From Solen grandis (Eukaryota > Mollusca > Bivalvia > Adapedonta > Solenidae): 64,000 bases of DNA. The notes beneath the pieces are model-generated. The model was given only the letters and a program-made list of their open reading frames with translations, was not told the DNA's origin and made no database searches. The DNA is taken from the NCBI GenBank assembly GCA_021229015.1, contig CM037780.1:61871323-61935322 (forward strand), given 5' to 3'. Below, piece after piece: positions 9,641 to 18,590 of the stretch (its first letter is position 1; the number at the start of each line of letters is the position of its first letter). The translations under genes and the position numbers were made by a program.

Positions 9641-10065
9641 TATACAACAATGTGTCAACCGGCAATCGTAGATTTATCAATTTTAGTATACCAGAGCTCC
9701 TTCTTGCTTGCCGTCAAAAATGAGATCTTCGAAGTGAGACATCAGTTAGAGATATGCTCCTGTTAGGCATACCAAAAGGCCTAAAAAACGCAACTTTCTG
9801 CGGAAGCCATTCGGCACATTGCTTCTGGCGGGATCGGGGTACACGCAGCAAAAACTAAATACAAAATAGGAGTAAACAGGGTTCACCTTATTCGGATGGG
9901 CTTTGAGGTGGCATCGGACAAAGAATAGATCACATCGGACAAAGAAGAGATGGGCCCCAATTGAGAAATAAGTAGGAGGGTGAAAATTTGGATGAAGAAA
10001 TTTGGTAGCCAAAATTCGCCATCCAAATTTTTGCGGGGCAGACCCCCCAGTATGTATACTACTAC

Positions 10066-10200
10066 TAAATAGGGTCCAAATGGGGTTCGAATGTGGTTTA
10101 GATGGGGTTCAAGTTGGGGGAAAATTGGTCTATATGCGCGGACAACCCATTTTTTTAATGAAAAATGGGTTCAAATGTAGTCAAAATAGGGTTCAAATGT
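10066..10200. repeat. Degenerate GGGGTTCAAATG repeats
   Basis: Irregularly spaced copies of (A)GGGTTCAAATG(T) and relatives. No reading frame; probably decayed tandem DNA. Confidence 0.5.
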
Positions 10201-10348
10201 GACTTATAGTAAGTTATATTTATCAAGAGTTCATATCAAAGCACAATGTATTGGTAGGTATCCTTTCTACCAACTACCCTGCACTGGAGACAATTTTAGG
10301 TACAGAGACTCTGAACTGTAGATGTGGCACATCCTGCTGTTTTCACAG

Positions 10349-10493
10349 ACCCTTCTGTCCTGTCAACACCCAGTAAGAGGACGAATCATGCAATGGTCAC
10401 CAACTCACCACTGAACAATTCCTCCATGTCCACATCGGAGCATGCCTTTGACGATGCAGACATGGATCCAGACTTTGTGCCAGACATTCATAA
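10349..10493 (+). CDS. Candidate internal exon of an unidentified host gene
   Basis: A 145-nt open segment follows a good acceptor (CTGCTGTTTTCACAG) and ends at an AA|GTGAGT donor. With 2 nt completing a split codon it reads PSVLSTPSKRTNHAMVTN, SPLNNSSMSTS, then the acidic DDADMDPDFVPD. Ser/Thr-rich sequence followed by an acidic DPDFVPD motif resembles low-complexity linkers of nuclear proteins; no catalytic domain is seen. It joins the 21-nt candidate exon at 9525 in phase. The next exon downstream is not recognised; a SINE lies 120 nt away, in the downstream intron. It could also be an exon captured in a dead gene copy. Confidence 0.45.
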
Positions 10494-10610
10494 GTGAGTC
10501 TGATGCCGAGGAGCAAAGTATGCAATTCTAAAACCATTCATTCTTAAGAGTGTTTTGTTTAGATCCGAAGCTTGTGGTTTAAGAATTAGTCAGGACTGCC
10601 ACACATTATC

Positions 10611-10914
10611 ACCAGTGGTTGAGTGGTAAGAGCATCTGCCTCAGGAGAGGGAGGTTGATGGTTCGATCCATGGTCACAAAATAATCAAGTCGTTAAAAAA
10701 AGTTCTGAAATAGCTCCCATGCTTGTGGCTCAGCATATGAGGATAGTTCCAGGACTGGGCTGGCATCAGAATGATATGATTGGGAGTTGTATCATGCCAC
10801 ATGTCTATGACGTGATACTGCAGTGTGGCAGCACTATTCTGTCTCAAATAGACATCGTCTCCAAATCAATGAAATACTCTCACTGGGACTTTGAACCAAC
10901 AAACAAACAAACAT
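10611..10914 (+). mobile_element. SINE family A, full length
   Basis: The tRNA head (A box GTGGTTGAGTGGTAAGAGC, B box GGTTCGATCC) is followed by the family A body (GATAGTTCCAGGACTGG, TATCATGCCACATGTCTATG) and a 3' (ACAA)n tail at 10897-10912. Confidence 0.85.
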
Positions 10915-12360
10915 GATCTTCACAGGTGCAAACTACATGACATCATGCTGTTGGGAATTAAGAAAGGAAACTGACATTATTAGTAGTTATTACGGAAAGC
11001 CGGTCACGACCTGCTACTTGACACTCGCTACTTGCTACTTTTCTTTTTTTTAAATTGCCACTTTCTTCTTTACTTGCCACTTTAAGAAACCATTTGCTAG
11101 ATGCCACTTCCTATTTGCTCTTTGCTAATTGCCTTCATCTGTGCTGGCCATTGTAAGCCTGAGCTTCGTGGGTTCAGTAAACATAGTGATGTTAACTAGA
11201 TTTTAGGTTATTAATATAATGAACAAAAAATGATTAAAACAAAATGCTTTATTGGACAGCTTAAAATAAGCATACTGCGCCATCTCTTTCTCTTCTCTAC
11301 TGTTTTGACCATATAATCTTATCTGTCTATGCACATGACTCTTAGTCAAACAATAAGATAGATTCGACCTCTCTATATATTATCTATAATTATATAATGT
11401 TGAGATTTTTTCTTGAACGATTTTTTTAAAATGAATATCAGGGTCCTGTTGTCTATGAATTAAATAAAAAGGAAACAGATACAACGGAAAATAATAAATG
11501 TATAAAACTAGTATTTAAAACATTGGCCTACTATACACATATAACCTAACTACTTCCGAAAAGAAAAAAAAGGTCCAAGCTAGACATATTAATATGCCGA
11601 ACCCGCGTCGGTGAATTTATGGAACGTCGGTTTTTTCCATAAACTTTTTTAAAAACTACAGATCTTACATATATTTTTATTATTGATAATGAAAGAGCAT
11701 TGTTTCCCGATTCTAAATATGTCTTGTTTTTGAAAAACACATTTATATTAGCTGAGATATCGTGCATTTTGTACCTTGAAAATAACACATTTCCGACCGG
11801 AACAGCTGATAAACGATCGGTATCCTTTAAAAATCGATCGATTATTACCTGTCGAGAAATGGCGATCGGAAACAGCTGACATCCTATCGGAAAATAACGA
11901 TCGTTTTGTTTCTATCGGAAAAAGCCGAACGTTCATATCCAGTCGAATAAAATCAAACATAAATAAGACGGGGTTTTTTTTTGGAAATTGTTTGATTTAT
12001 TTGTAGTTAAAGGAATAAACTAGTGTTTAAAATCGCACGTTTGTTAACAAAATGCATTAACGGTACATCCGTTGTTTTAGACCAGTATTATATTGTGATC
12101 TTCAACGAACCATATCCTGAACCAGAAACTGAACTTGTTATTGTTGAATCTTTGTAGCTGTATGAATAATTTAAGTTAATCCAAAGTTCTACTCTTTTTT
12201 TATCTGACGGTAGTCTACAGTACGTTAATGTAAGTTTTGATACAAAATGCTTAAGATTAAATGTTTATGAGTTTATGAAAAGATAACATTAGATCTGGGT
12301 GTGTGGTTAGTTTATTTTATTTATTATAAAAATAATGACATCGGGTTGAGAAATATATGT
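10915..12360. other. No gene recognised; local short repeats
   Basis: 11020-11135 carries irregular TTGCYACTT words. 11800-11945 carries several CGATCGG words with GGAACAGCTGA/GGAAACAGCTGA copies about 57 nt apart. Short frames here lack any signature. Confidence 0.35.
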
Positions 12361-12431
12361 GTCCAGCCTGACCAGGAAGCAAACCAGGGCCATTCACTTT
12401 CAGGGCAAATGCTCTACTGAATGGGCTGGAC
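12361..12431 (-). tRNA. tRNA-like relic with a perfect 7-bp acceptor stem
   Basis: GTCCAGC and GCTGGAC pair fully at the ends of a 71-nt segment. An A-box-like CATTCAGTAGAGC and a T arm (CCTGG...CCTGG, one mismatch) are present. The anticodon loop is too large (11 nt), so this is a relic or SINE head. The gypsy LTR starts 82 nt upstream of its 5' end. Confidence 0.4.
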
Positions 12432-12513
12432 AGGTCACTTACACTTATTCCACAATGTTTAGGGTTACTTATAGGCCATTTCAATTACAGTAATTGTAAT
12501 TTATATATATATA

Positions 12514-13138
12514 TGTCGACGGGCTCAGTGGTAGAAGGGAAAGCCAAACGACAAGATATCGAGTTATATATATATATTTATATTTGGCACATCCACAAAG
12601 GGACGAAACTCTTCAGTGGTCTCCGACTATCTAAAAATAGATACATTTTCTGACATAAATAAAAGATCGCATATAATCAAATTAAATATTAGCATGTCTG
12701 TATATGAAATATTAAATATATTTACTTTAGTTTGGACATATATCACTCAGCAAGAATCACGATGATGATTACATAATACAATCAAACATTGTAGTTGTAC
12801 ACCGGATTGAGTTTCAAATATTAACAATTTAGTTAATTACACCATTTAAGTTACAAAAGGTAATAATAAAAACATATAAGGAATAATAAAGACGATAAAT
12901 AAATAATAATTACCTTAAGAGAAACAAAGTATTTCCCTTAGTATATTTATATTTCCATTCACGTAACAAAATGGCGTTGTATGTTTAGTATTTTTGTAAG
13001 TTTGAATTAGTCCGTCGGTCAATGATTGGTCAGTCAAATCGAGTCCAAAATCAAAGTACTGAGAGAGCTGAAAATAAAACTACTAACTAACTAAAACAAC
13101 TACTAAATACATCTACACTAATTTTCAACCCTATGACA
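12514..13138 (-). repeat. 3' LTR
   Basis: In element orientation it starts TGTCATAGGG and ends CCCGTCGACA. The polypurine tract lies directly upstream. It is identical by eye to the copy at 20992. Confidence 0.97.
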
Positions 13139-13140
13139 TA

Positions 13141-13150
13141 TTTCCCCCTT
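13141..13150 (-). promoter_or_regulatory. Polypurine tract (plus-strand DNA primer site)
   Basis: AAGGGGGAAA on the minus strand, two bases (TA) before the TG that opens the 3' LTR. This is the expected position for the PPT. Confidence 0.9.
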
Positions 13151-13563
13151 GTGAAAAATGGCGTCCCGACATTCCACAAATATTGCCATAATAAAAGAAA
13201 AAGAAACACACACACACACACACACAAATGAAATTACAATAACAATAGCTTAGAGACATTTGACCATTTAGAGACATTTAACCAGAAAAAATTAAATTTA
13301 TTTATATATAAATTTGGTAACCAGAAGTGTCTACATATTGACCATAGTAACTTTCAACGAAAGCCAGCAATATAAACCATATACAATATATGACCATAAG
13401 CGATTCAATAGTTAGAATAAAAGAATCAAAACCTTACAAACAACGACATGGGAATCAATTTAAGACAGTACAGAAAGAGAAAATCCAAATACTTTATTGT
13501 GTTCACAAAACGATTACAGCATATAACACAACAAAATAATGGTCATACAAATTTAAAAGTTAA
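13151..13563 (-). other. 3' untranslated part of the gypsy element
   Basis: Region between the pol stop and the PPT. It contains a (CA)n run (13206-13226) and no frame of note. Confidence 0.6.
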
Positions 13564-16500
13564 TCAGTGTGATACTACACATCCAAATCTATCGGGCTGT
13601 TGCGTATTTCTTTTTGGACGAACACATATCTGCTCTTCTTCCGAAGATATGTCAGAAACGTCTGACTGACATCTGCGCTGCGGAATGATGTAGCGAGGAG
13701 TGTCATCAGTCACGGCAGAATCTCCAAGGGGCAAAAGTAAATTTCGGTGTAGTCGTCTAACCTTCTTGGCTCTTGGAGTGTTCATTCGAACATCAAACAC
13801 AGGCTGATCCAAAAAGGGCTGGCCGACTACTACGTAGGGTTCTTGCTCCCATCTGTCTGCAATCTTTTGCTTTCCCCGTAGTGACACATTCCTTACCAGT
13901 ACCAGATCTCCTTGCTTGACAGCTGCAGCTCGAGCTTTAGTGTCGAAGGTCTTCTTGTTGGCATTTGCTGTCCGGAGTGCAGTGTCCTGGGCCTTCTTGT
14001 ACGCTTCGCACAGTCTCTCTCTCAGCCTCCTTACATACTCGTTCTTCGACTTAGTGGTAATGTCATCACCACCCAGACCAAGAAGAGCATCGATGGCTAA
14101 CCTTGGTTCCCTGCCAAACAAAAGGAAATAAGGGGAGAAACCAGTACTCGGGTGTGGCGTAACATTATAGGCATGGACCAGTGGGGCAACATAGGATTTC
14201 CAGTCGGCTTTCTTTTCTTCATCAAGGGTACCCAGCATCTTAAGCAGCGTCTGGTTAAATCGCTCAACCATACCATTTCCCATGGCATGGTATGGAGTGG
14301 TTCGCGACTTAACCATCCCCACAAGCTGGCATAGTTCTTTGATAAGGGATGATTCGAAGTTAGCTCCTTGATCACTATGGATTCTAGCAGGAAATCCATA
14401 ATGAACAATGAACTTCTCGAATAACACCCTAGCTGTAGTCTTAGCGGTTTGATTGGTCGTAGGGAAAGCCTGCGCATATCTGGTAAAATGGTCTGTGACC
14501 ACCAAGATATGCTCAAAGCCTCCCTTCGACCTCTCCAGACTAAGGAAATCCAAACACAAGATTTCAAGTGGAAAAGAGGAAGTAATGTTGACCAAAGAAG
14601 CAGTTGATCCATGAGTCTTCCTGCGAATACATCTTGAGCAACTTGCTACTTTGTTTCGTACGAATGAATCCATGCCGGGAAAGAAGAATCGGGATCTAAA
14701 CAAAGATATTGTTCTATCCCTTCCCTGATGACCTAAGTCGTCATGGAGCGCCTGGAAAATATCATGCTTCAATTTTTCAGGTAAAAGAAGCTGATAGTGT
14801 CGATCAGTGCCAGTAGTATGACGATACAACACTCCATCCCTCAGAACTAGCTTGTCCCATTCTCTCAGGTACTTATCAATGCACCTACTTTTGTCCCAGG
14901 TCCGCTGAGCGGTTGGCCTAGTGCCATCGTGCATATGTTGAAGTATCTGGGATAAGGTTGGATCCTGCATCTGCGCGGTCCTCCAATCCTTAGAACTGAG
15001 GGCATGTGACGCTAACAAATCATTAGGAACTTCTTCCGGTGAGTCAACTACCTTCAGTGATTCAGGCGCCACTACAGTAAATGCAAGTGGTGCCTGTTCC
15101 AAAGAAGCGTTGACAACAGTAGCCATGGCTGCTAAAACTGTTTCACTTTGATCGTTGGGTCTTCGTGATAAACCATCGGCGTCTGCATTCTGCTTCCCTG
15201 ATCTATAACTGATGGTAAAGTTGTAATTGCTCAAGGCTGCCATCCAACGTTGTCCGGTGGCATCAAGCTTAGCAGTCGTATTGACGTAAGTGAGGGGATT
15301 ATTATCTGTAAGTACCTCGAATATAGCGCCATACAAGTAGTCATGAAACTTTTCAGTTACTGACCACTTGAGGGCTAAGTACTCGAGTTTATGTGCAGGG
15401 TAATTCCTTTCACTTGGCTTCAACGATCTGCTAGCGTACGAAACTACACGCTGTTTACCATCCTGGAGTTGGTAAAGAACAGCTCCCAAACCCTTAGACG
15501 AAGCGTCTGTATGCAGTTGGAATGGTAAACTGTAATCTGCATAGGCTAAGATTGGTGGATTTGTAATCCTCTCTTTTAGTGTGTCGAATGCAAGCTGCTG
15601 TGGTTCCAACCACTTGAAAGGTACTCGTTTTGATGGTTTATTTTCTTTCTGATGTTGAGACTTTCCTGCTGGGTGGCCAATTAAAAGGTCGTTTAATGGT
15701 CTTGCGATGGAAGCAAATCCTTTTATAAAGCGCCTATAATAACCCACGAATCCTAGGAATTTTCGAACCTCCTTAACTGATTTTGGAACAGGCCAGGTCC
15801 TAACAACTTCGGTCTTCTCAGGGTCCGTTTGGATGCCTTCTTCTGATACTAAGTGTCCCAGGTAAGTAGTCTTCTTCTTGAAAAATTCACACTTACTAGG
15901 TTTGATCGTAAGGTTATAAGATGCTAATCTCTCGAAAACGGTGTTAAGTCTTTCCAAATGAGTTTCTATGTCTTCTGAATATATGATTATGTCATCCAAA
16001 TAGATGAGGCATTTGGTCAAATTTAGATCTCCCATACATTGTTCCATGAGTCGTTGAAATGTTGCCGGGGCATTGCATAGTCCGAACGGCATCCTGTTGC
16101 ATTCGTAAAAACCCAACTCACCAACCTGAAATGCTGTTTTCTGTTTATCTTCCTCGTCTAATTCAACTTGCCAGTATCCTGATTTAAGGTCAAGTTTAGA
16201 AAAATATTTTGCTCCTGACAATAGATGTAAGGTATTCTCAATGCGAGGTATAGCGTAAGCGTCCTTTATCGTTCTTGAGTTTAACTTCCTAAAATCCAAA
16301 CAAAATCTTATTGAACCATCCTTCTTTCTAGCGACTACTACGTTTGAAGACCAAGGGCTTTTTGAATCACGAATTGCTCCTATACTTTTCATTTCCTTTA
16401 GATGTTCTCGCACTTCATTGTAAACTGTTGGTGGTATGCGTCTATATGGCTCTTTAAATGGTTGGTCATTTGAAAGATTTATCTTGTGTTTAACTGCTGA

Positions 16501-16746
16501 CGTATGTCCTAAATTCCATGATGATTTTGGGAATATCTTATTCCATTTTTTGAATAAGTCATGAACCTTTTTTATCTGACTTTCCGTTAAATCTGATGAA
16601 TCCAAATCAACACCGTATTCCCTCTTAAAATCATTTTCATCTGTTTGTTCTTCTTTTCCAGGTTGACGATTCAAAGACGTCGCTGAATCGGTAAGTTTTT
16701 TTTTAGTATTTTCTTTTTTTTCGTTCATTCGAAACATTAGTCTCAT
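13564..16746 (-). CDS. pol: Pol polyprotein: reverse transcriptase, RNase H, integrase
   Basis: About 1060 residues (numbered from the TTG at 16749; first ATG at 16746). RT spans about 100-300 with D187 in KLDLKSGYWQ, MPFGLCNAPATFQ (220-232) and catalytic YLDD (250-253). RNase H spans about 405-530 with D415 in HTDASS and TDNNPL near 481. The integrase zinc finger is H669-H674-C704-C707. The integrase core has D734, D793 (HSDQGANF) and E829, a D,D35E spacing. A GPY/F-like module lies near 965-980 and the tail is acidic with no chromodomain. All catalytic residues I can check are present. It copies the RNA genome and inserts the cDNA. It shares its frame with the protease ORF, with one TAA (16782-16780) and 10 sense codons before the TTG/ATG cluster, so expression needs stop readthrough, reinitiation or a reverted mutation. 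Confidence 0.97.
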   Translation of the reverse strand: MRLMFRMNEKKENTKKKLTDSATSLNRQPGKEEQTDENDFKREYGVDLDSSDLTESQIKKVHDLFKKWNKIFPKSSWNLGHTSAVKHKINLSNDQPFKEPYRRIPPTVYNEVREHLKEMKSIGAIRDSKSPWSSNVVVARKKDGSIRFCLDFRKLNSRTIKDAYAIPRIENTLHLLSGAKYFSKLDLKSGYWQVELDEEDKQKTAFQVGELGFYECNRMPFGLCNAPATFQRLMEQCMGDLNLTKCLIYLDDIIIYSEDIETHLERLNTVFERLASYNLTIKPSKCEFFKKKTTYLGHLVSEEGIQTDPEKTEVVRTWPVPKSVKEVRKFLGFVGYYRRFIKGFASIARPLNDLLIGHPAGKSQHQKENKPSKRVPFKWLEPQQLAFDTLKERITNPPILAYADYSLPFQLHTDASSKGLGAVLYQLQDGKQRVVSYASRSLKPSERNYPAHKLEYLALKWSVTEKFHDYLYGAIFEVLTDNNPLTYVNTTAKLDATGQRWMAALSNYNFTISYRSGKQNADADGLSRRPNDQSETVLAAMATVVNASLEQAPLAFTVVAPESLKVVDSPEEVPNDLLASHALSSKDWRTAQMQDPTLSQILQHMHDGTRPTAQRTWDKSRCIDKYLREWDKLVLRDGVLYRHTTGTDRHYQLLLPEKLKHDIFQALHDDLGHQGRDRTISLFRSRFFFPGMDSFVRNKVASCSRCIRRKTHGSTASLVNITSSFPLEILCLDFLSLERSKGGFEHILVVTDHFTRYAQAFPTTNQTAKTTARVLFEKFIVHYGFPARIHSDQGANFESSLIKELCQLVGMVKSRTTPYHAMGNGMVERFNQTLLKMLGTLDEEKKADWKSYVAPLVHAYNVTPHPSTGFSPYFLLFGREPRLAIDALLGLGGDDITTKSKNEYVRRLRERLCEAYKKAQDTALRTANANKKTFDTKARAAAVKQGDLVLVRNVSLRGKQKIADRWEQEPYVVVGQPFLDQPVFDVRMNTPRAKKVRRLHRNLLLPLGDSAVTDDTPRYIIPQRRCQSDVSDISSEEEQICVRPKRNTQQPDRFGCVVSH

Positions 16747-16779
16747 CAAAGCCTTCCGGTTCCTTTTTATTGCATAATC

Positions 16780-17433
16780 TTATGTATTCTTGTTTTCACC
16801 AGTGTTTCCTGATACTACACGAGGACAAACAAAGGCTTTATGAAAATTTTCCTCCTCGACAGCTTCAGTCACAGCACTATCGAAATTACGTTTCTTCCGT
16901 ATAATCCCAGTTACAGTTCTTGTTTCCATTGGGTGTAGCAAAATATCTCTTGTAGCCTTTACAATTCCTATTTCTGATATTGCCATAAATGCTGCATTCC
17001 AAACTTCAGGTAAACTTTTTTTCTCCATAGTGTGCTGTTTAATCTCTCTTATAACATTCGTACCGATGAGTACGGGTATTGTATCATGATATTTTCTGTC
17101 CGGAACTACCAAAAACAGTGTAAATACAGGTTTCTCTACAAGATCTGTTTCTAGGGTTGCCTCGATATAACCCAAATAAGAGATATTTGAACCGCTGGCT
17201 CCAGTGATGTTAAGTTCAAAATCATCAAGGCTTTTTAATTCAGTTCTATTTTTCATACCCCTATAAAAAATTTCTGAAATGGTACTAATCATAGAACCAC
17301 TATCTATCAAAGCTTTCGTTGTTTCTCCATTCACTTTTACTTCGGCTTGATTCGAATGGCCAACAAGTCTTTCCAAGAGATCTTCTTTGGGGCTCCTTTC
17401 CTCAATTCTGCCCTGCTCTTGCCCCTCGACCAA
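16780..17433 (-). CDS. pro: Retroviral-type aspartic protease (pro), -1 frame to Gag
   Basis: About 217 residues with ALIDSGSMIS (D44-S45-G46), the active-site loop of a dimeric aspartic protease, a hydrophobic strand, and PVLIGTNVIRE near 119-129 as the second conserved strand. It cuts the polyprotein into mature parts. The ORF has no ATG at its start. In frame it is open upstream to the TTT of the slippery heptamer at 17451, and the frame is closed just above by TAA (17454-17452). It therefore begins where a -1 frameshift from Gag would deposit the ribosome. The about 80 residues after the IGTNV strand have no assigned function. It ends in TAA, with RT in the same frame beyond. Confidence 0.92.
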   Translation of the reverse strand: MVEGQEQGRIEERSPKEDLLERLVGHSNQAEVKVNGETTKALIDSGSMISTISEIFYRGMKNRTELKSLDDFELNITGASGSNISYLGYIEATLETDLVEKPVFTLFLVVPDRKYHDTIPVLIGTNVIREIKQHTMEKKSLPEVWNAAFMAISEIGIVKATRDILLHPMETRTVTGIIRKKRNFDSAVTEAVEEENFHKAFVCPRVVSGNTGENKNT

Positions 17434-17451
17434 GGCATCTCCTAGTTTAAA
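17389..17451 (-). promoter_or_regulatory. -1 programmed ribosomal frameshift signal between Gag and protease
   Basis: The heptamer T TTA AAC (17451-17445) is in the Gag frame and is followed at once by the Gag stop TAG. After a 7-nt spacer, TGCCTTG (17437-17431) can pair with CAGGGCA (17415-17409), 7 bp with one T.G wobble. In the loop, GGGGC (17425-17421) can pair with GCCCC (17393-17389), giving an H-type pseudoknot. Slipping by -1 enters the protease ORF. The heptamer, frame relation and spacing match well-studied -1 frameshift sites; the fold was worked out by eye. Confidence 0.85.
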
Positions 17452-18590
17452 TTACTCTTCGTCCCATTGCTATCCTTGTTTTGTGCATTTCCTCTTTCAA
17501 GCTCAGACTGACTTTCTACTGATCTGTGGTAGTAGTTATTAAACTTTCTCCTACTATCCCCTCTTCTGAATCCGTAACCACCTCGATCATTTCTGCTCCC
17601 TCGGTATCCATTGTATCCTTGATTCTGATTATTCCATCTCTCATTCCATGAGTTTCCATGTCTCGGTGGTCTTTCAGACACTGTGCCTAGGTCGTATCTT
17701 CCGTTACTTGACGAGGACTGCTTCTGAGACAATTCATTTAACTTCAATTCCATTGCCTGCATCTTTTCGGCTAACTCCTTCAAAATCTTCATCTGGTTGC
17801 TAATTTCAGTTTGTTGCACATTAACATGTTTTGGCTGTTCAATACCATCTTTTAAAATATTAATTTCTGCTTCCTCTGTCCGGATCTTTCTTTGTAATTC
17901 TCCAAAGTCTCTTGCTGTCTCGAAGCAAACTCTCGTCGCATTTTTCAATTCTTCATTGTGTAAATGCCTCCAAAATCTAGTTTTTAACATCTCGTCCTTC
18001 TGGCTTAAATGGATTTGACCTTTCTCAATGGCTATTTGGACAAGTCCCTCAAGCCTTACTGCCCATTCAGACACAGTTTCATCTTTCTTCTGTTTAGACT
18101 GATAAAATTCTGCTACAACAGATTCCCCTGATCTGATGTTCCCATAAACTCCTTCCAATTTCTTAACTATATCCTCAGTCGTTGCTGTGGGGTTAATAGT
18201 TAACAGTATTTTCCTCGTTTTACCGGTCAATGAATTCCTGACGGCTGGTCTTAATATATGCTCATCATATAGCCCCGACTGTAACATGCACTCTATCTCC
18301 ATCTTCCACTCTTCAAAGGTATTTTCTGTGAGCTTCGGAACAGTGGGTTTATATATGCTAGATCCAACTCTTTCTTTTTCTGTAAGCTTTGGAACTGTTG
18401 CCTGAATTGGTGTCAAATGTTGATCTGTCACCACATCTAGTCTCAAGTCTTCCGTATCTAAAGAATCTATTTCATCTCTCATCAAAGATAAACTTCGTTC
18501 TAATTCACTCTCCTGTGCCTTTAACAACCTTAGTCTCTCTTGTTGCAATCTTGTCTTCTCCTTTTGGGCTTCGGCTTCTTTATTTCTCAA
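17442..18590 (-). CDS. gag: Gag, PNMA-like capsid with Arg/Gly-rich tail
   Basis: 382 codons. Residues 1-45 continue a charged coiled coil; a PTVPKLTE-like stretch is repeated at 65-72 and 82-89. Residues about 91-245 (FEEWKMEIE, SLTGKTRKILLTI, LEGVYG, EWAVRLEGLV) follow the pattern of the PNMA/Ty3 capsid fold, two helical lobes that assemble into the particle. A second coiled coil lies at 255-291. The C-terminus (300-350) is rich in Arg, Gly, Asn and Tyr, likely RNA-binding; there is no CCHC zinc knuckle. The open frame starts at a TTG overlapping the stop of the upstream ORF (AAT TGA), with its first ATG only at residue 37, inside the coiled coil. Gag is therefore probably made as part of a longer product or from a start I cannot identify. 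It ends at TAG next to the frameshift heptamer. Confidence 0.88.
   Translation of the reverse strand: MRNKEAEAQKEKTRLQQERLRLLKAQESELERSLSLMRDEIDSLDTEDLRLDVVTDQHLTPIQATVPKLTEKERVGSSIYKPTVPKLTENTFEEWKMEIECMLQSGLYDEHILRPAVRNSLTGKTRKILLTINPTATTEDIVKKLEGVYGNIRSGESVVAEFYQSKQKKDETVSEWAVRLEGLVQIAIEKGQIHLSQKDEMLKTRFWRHLHNEELKNATRVCFETARDFGELQRKIRTEEAEINILKDGIEQPKHVNVQQTEISNQMKILKELAEKMQAMELKLNELSQKQSSSSNGRYDLGTVSERPPRHGNSWNERWNNQNQGYNGYRGSRNDRGGYGFRRGDSRRKFNNYYHRSVESQSELERGNAQNKDSNGTKSNLN

Noticed and set aside
14097..14612. 171-codon minus-strand frame inside pol
   Set aside because: A different frame of the integrase region with no conserved motif; the pol frame there is intact.
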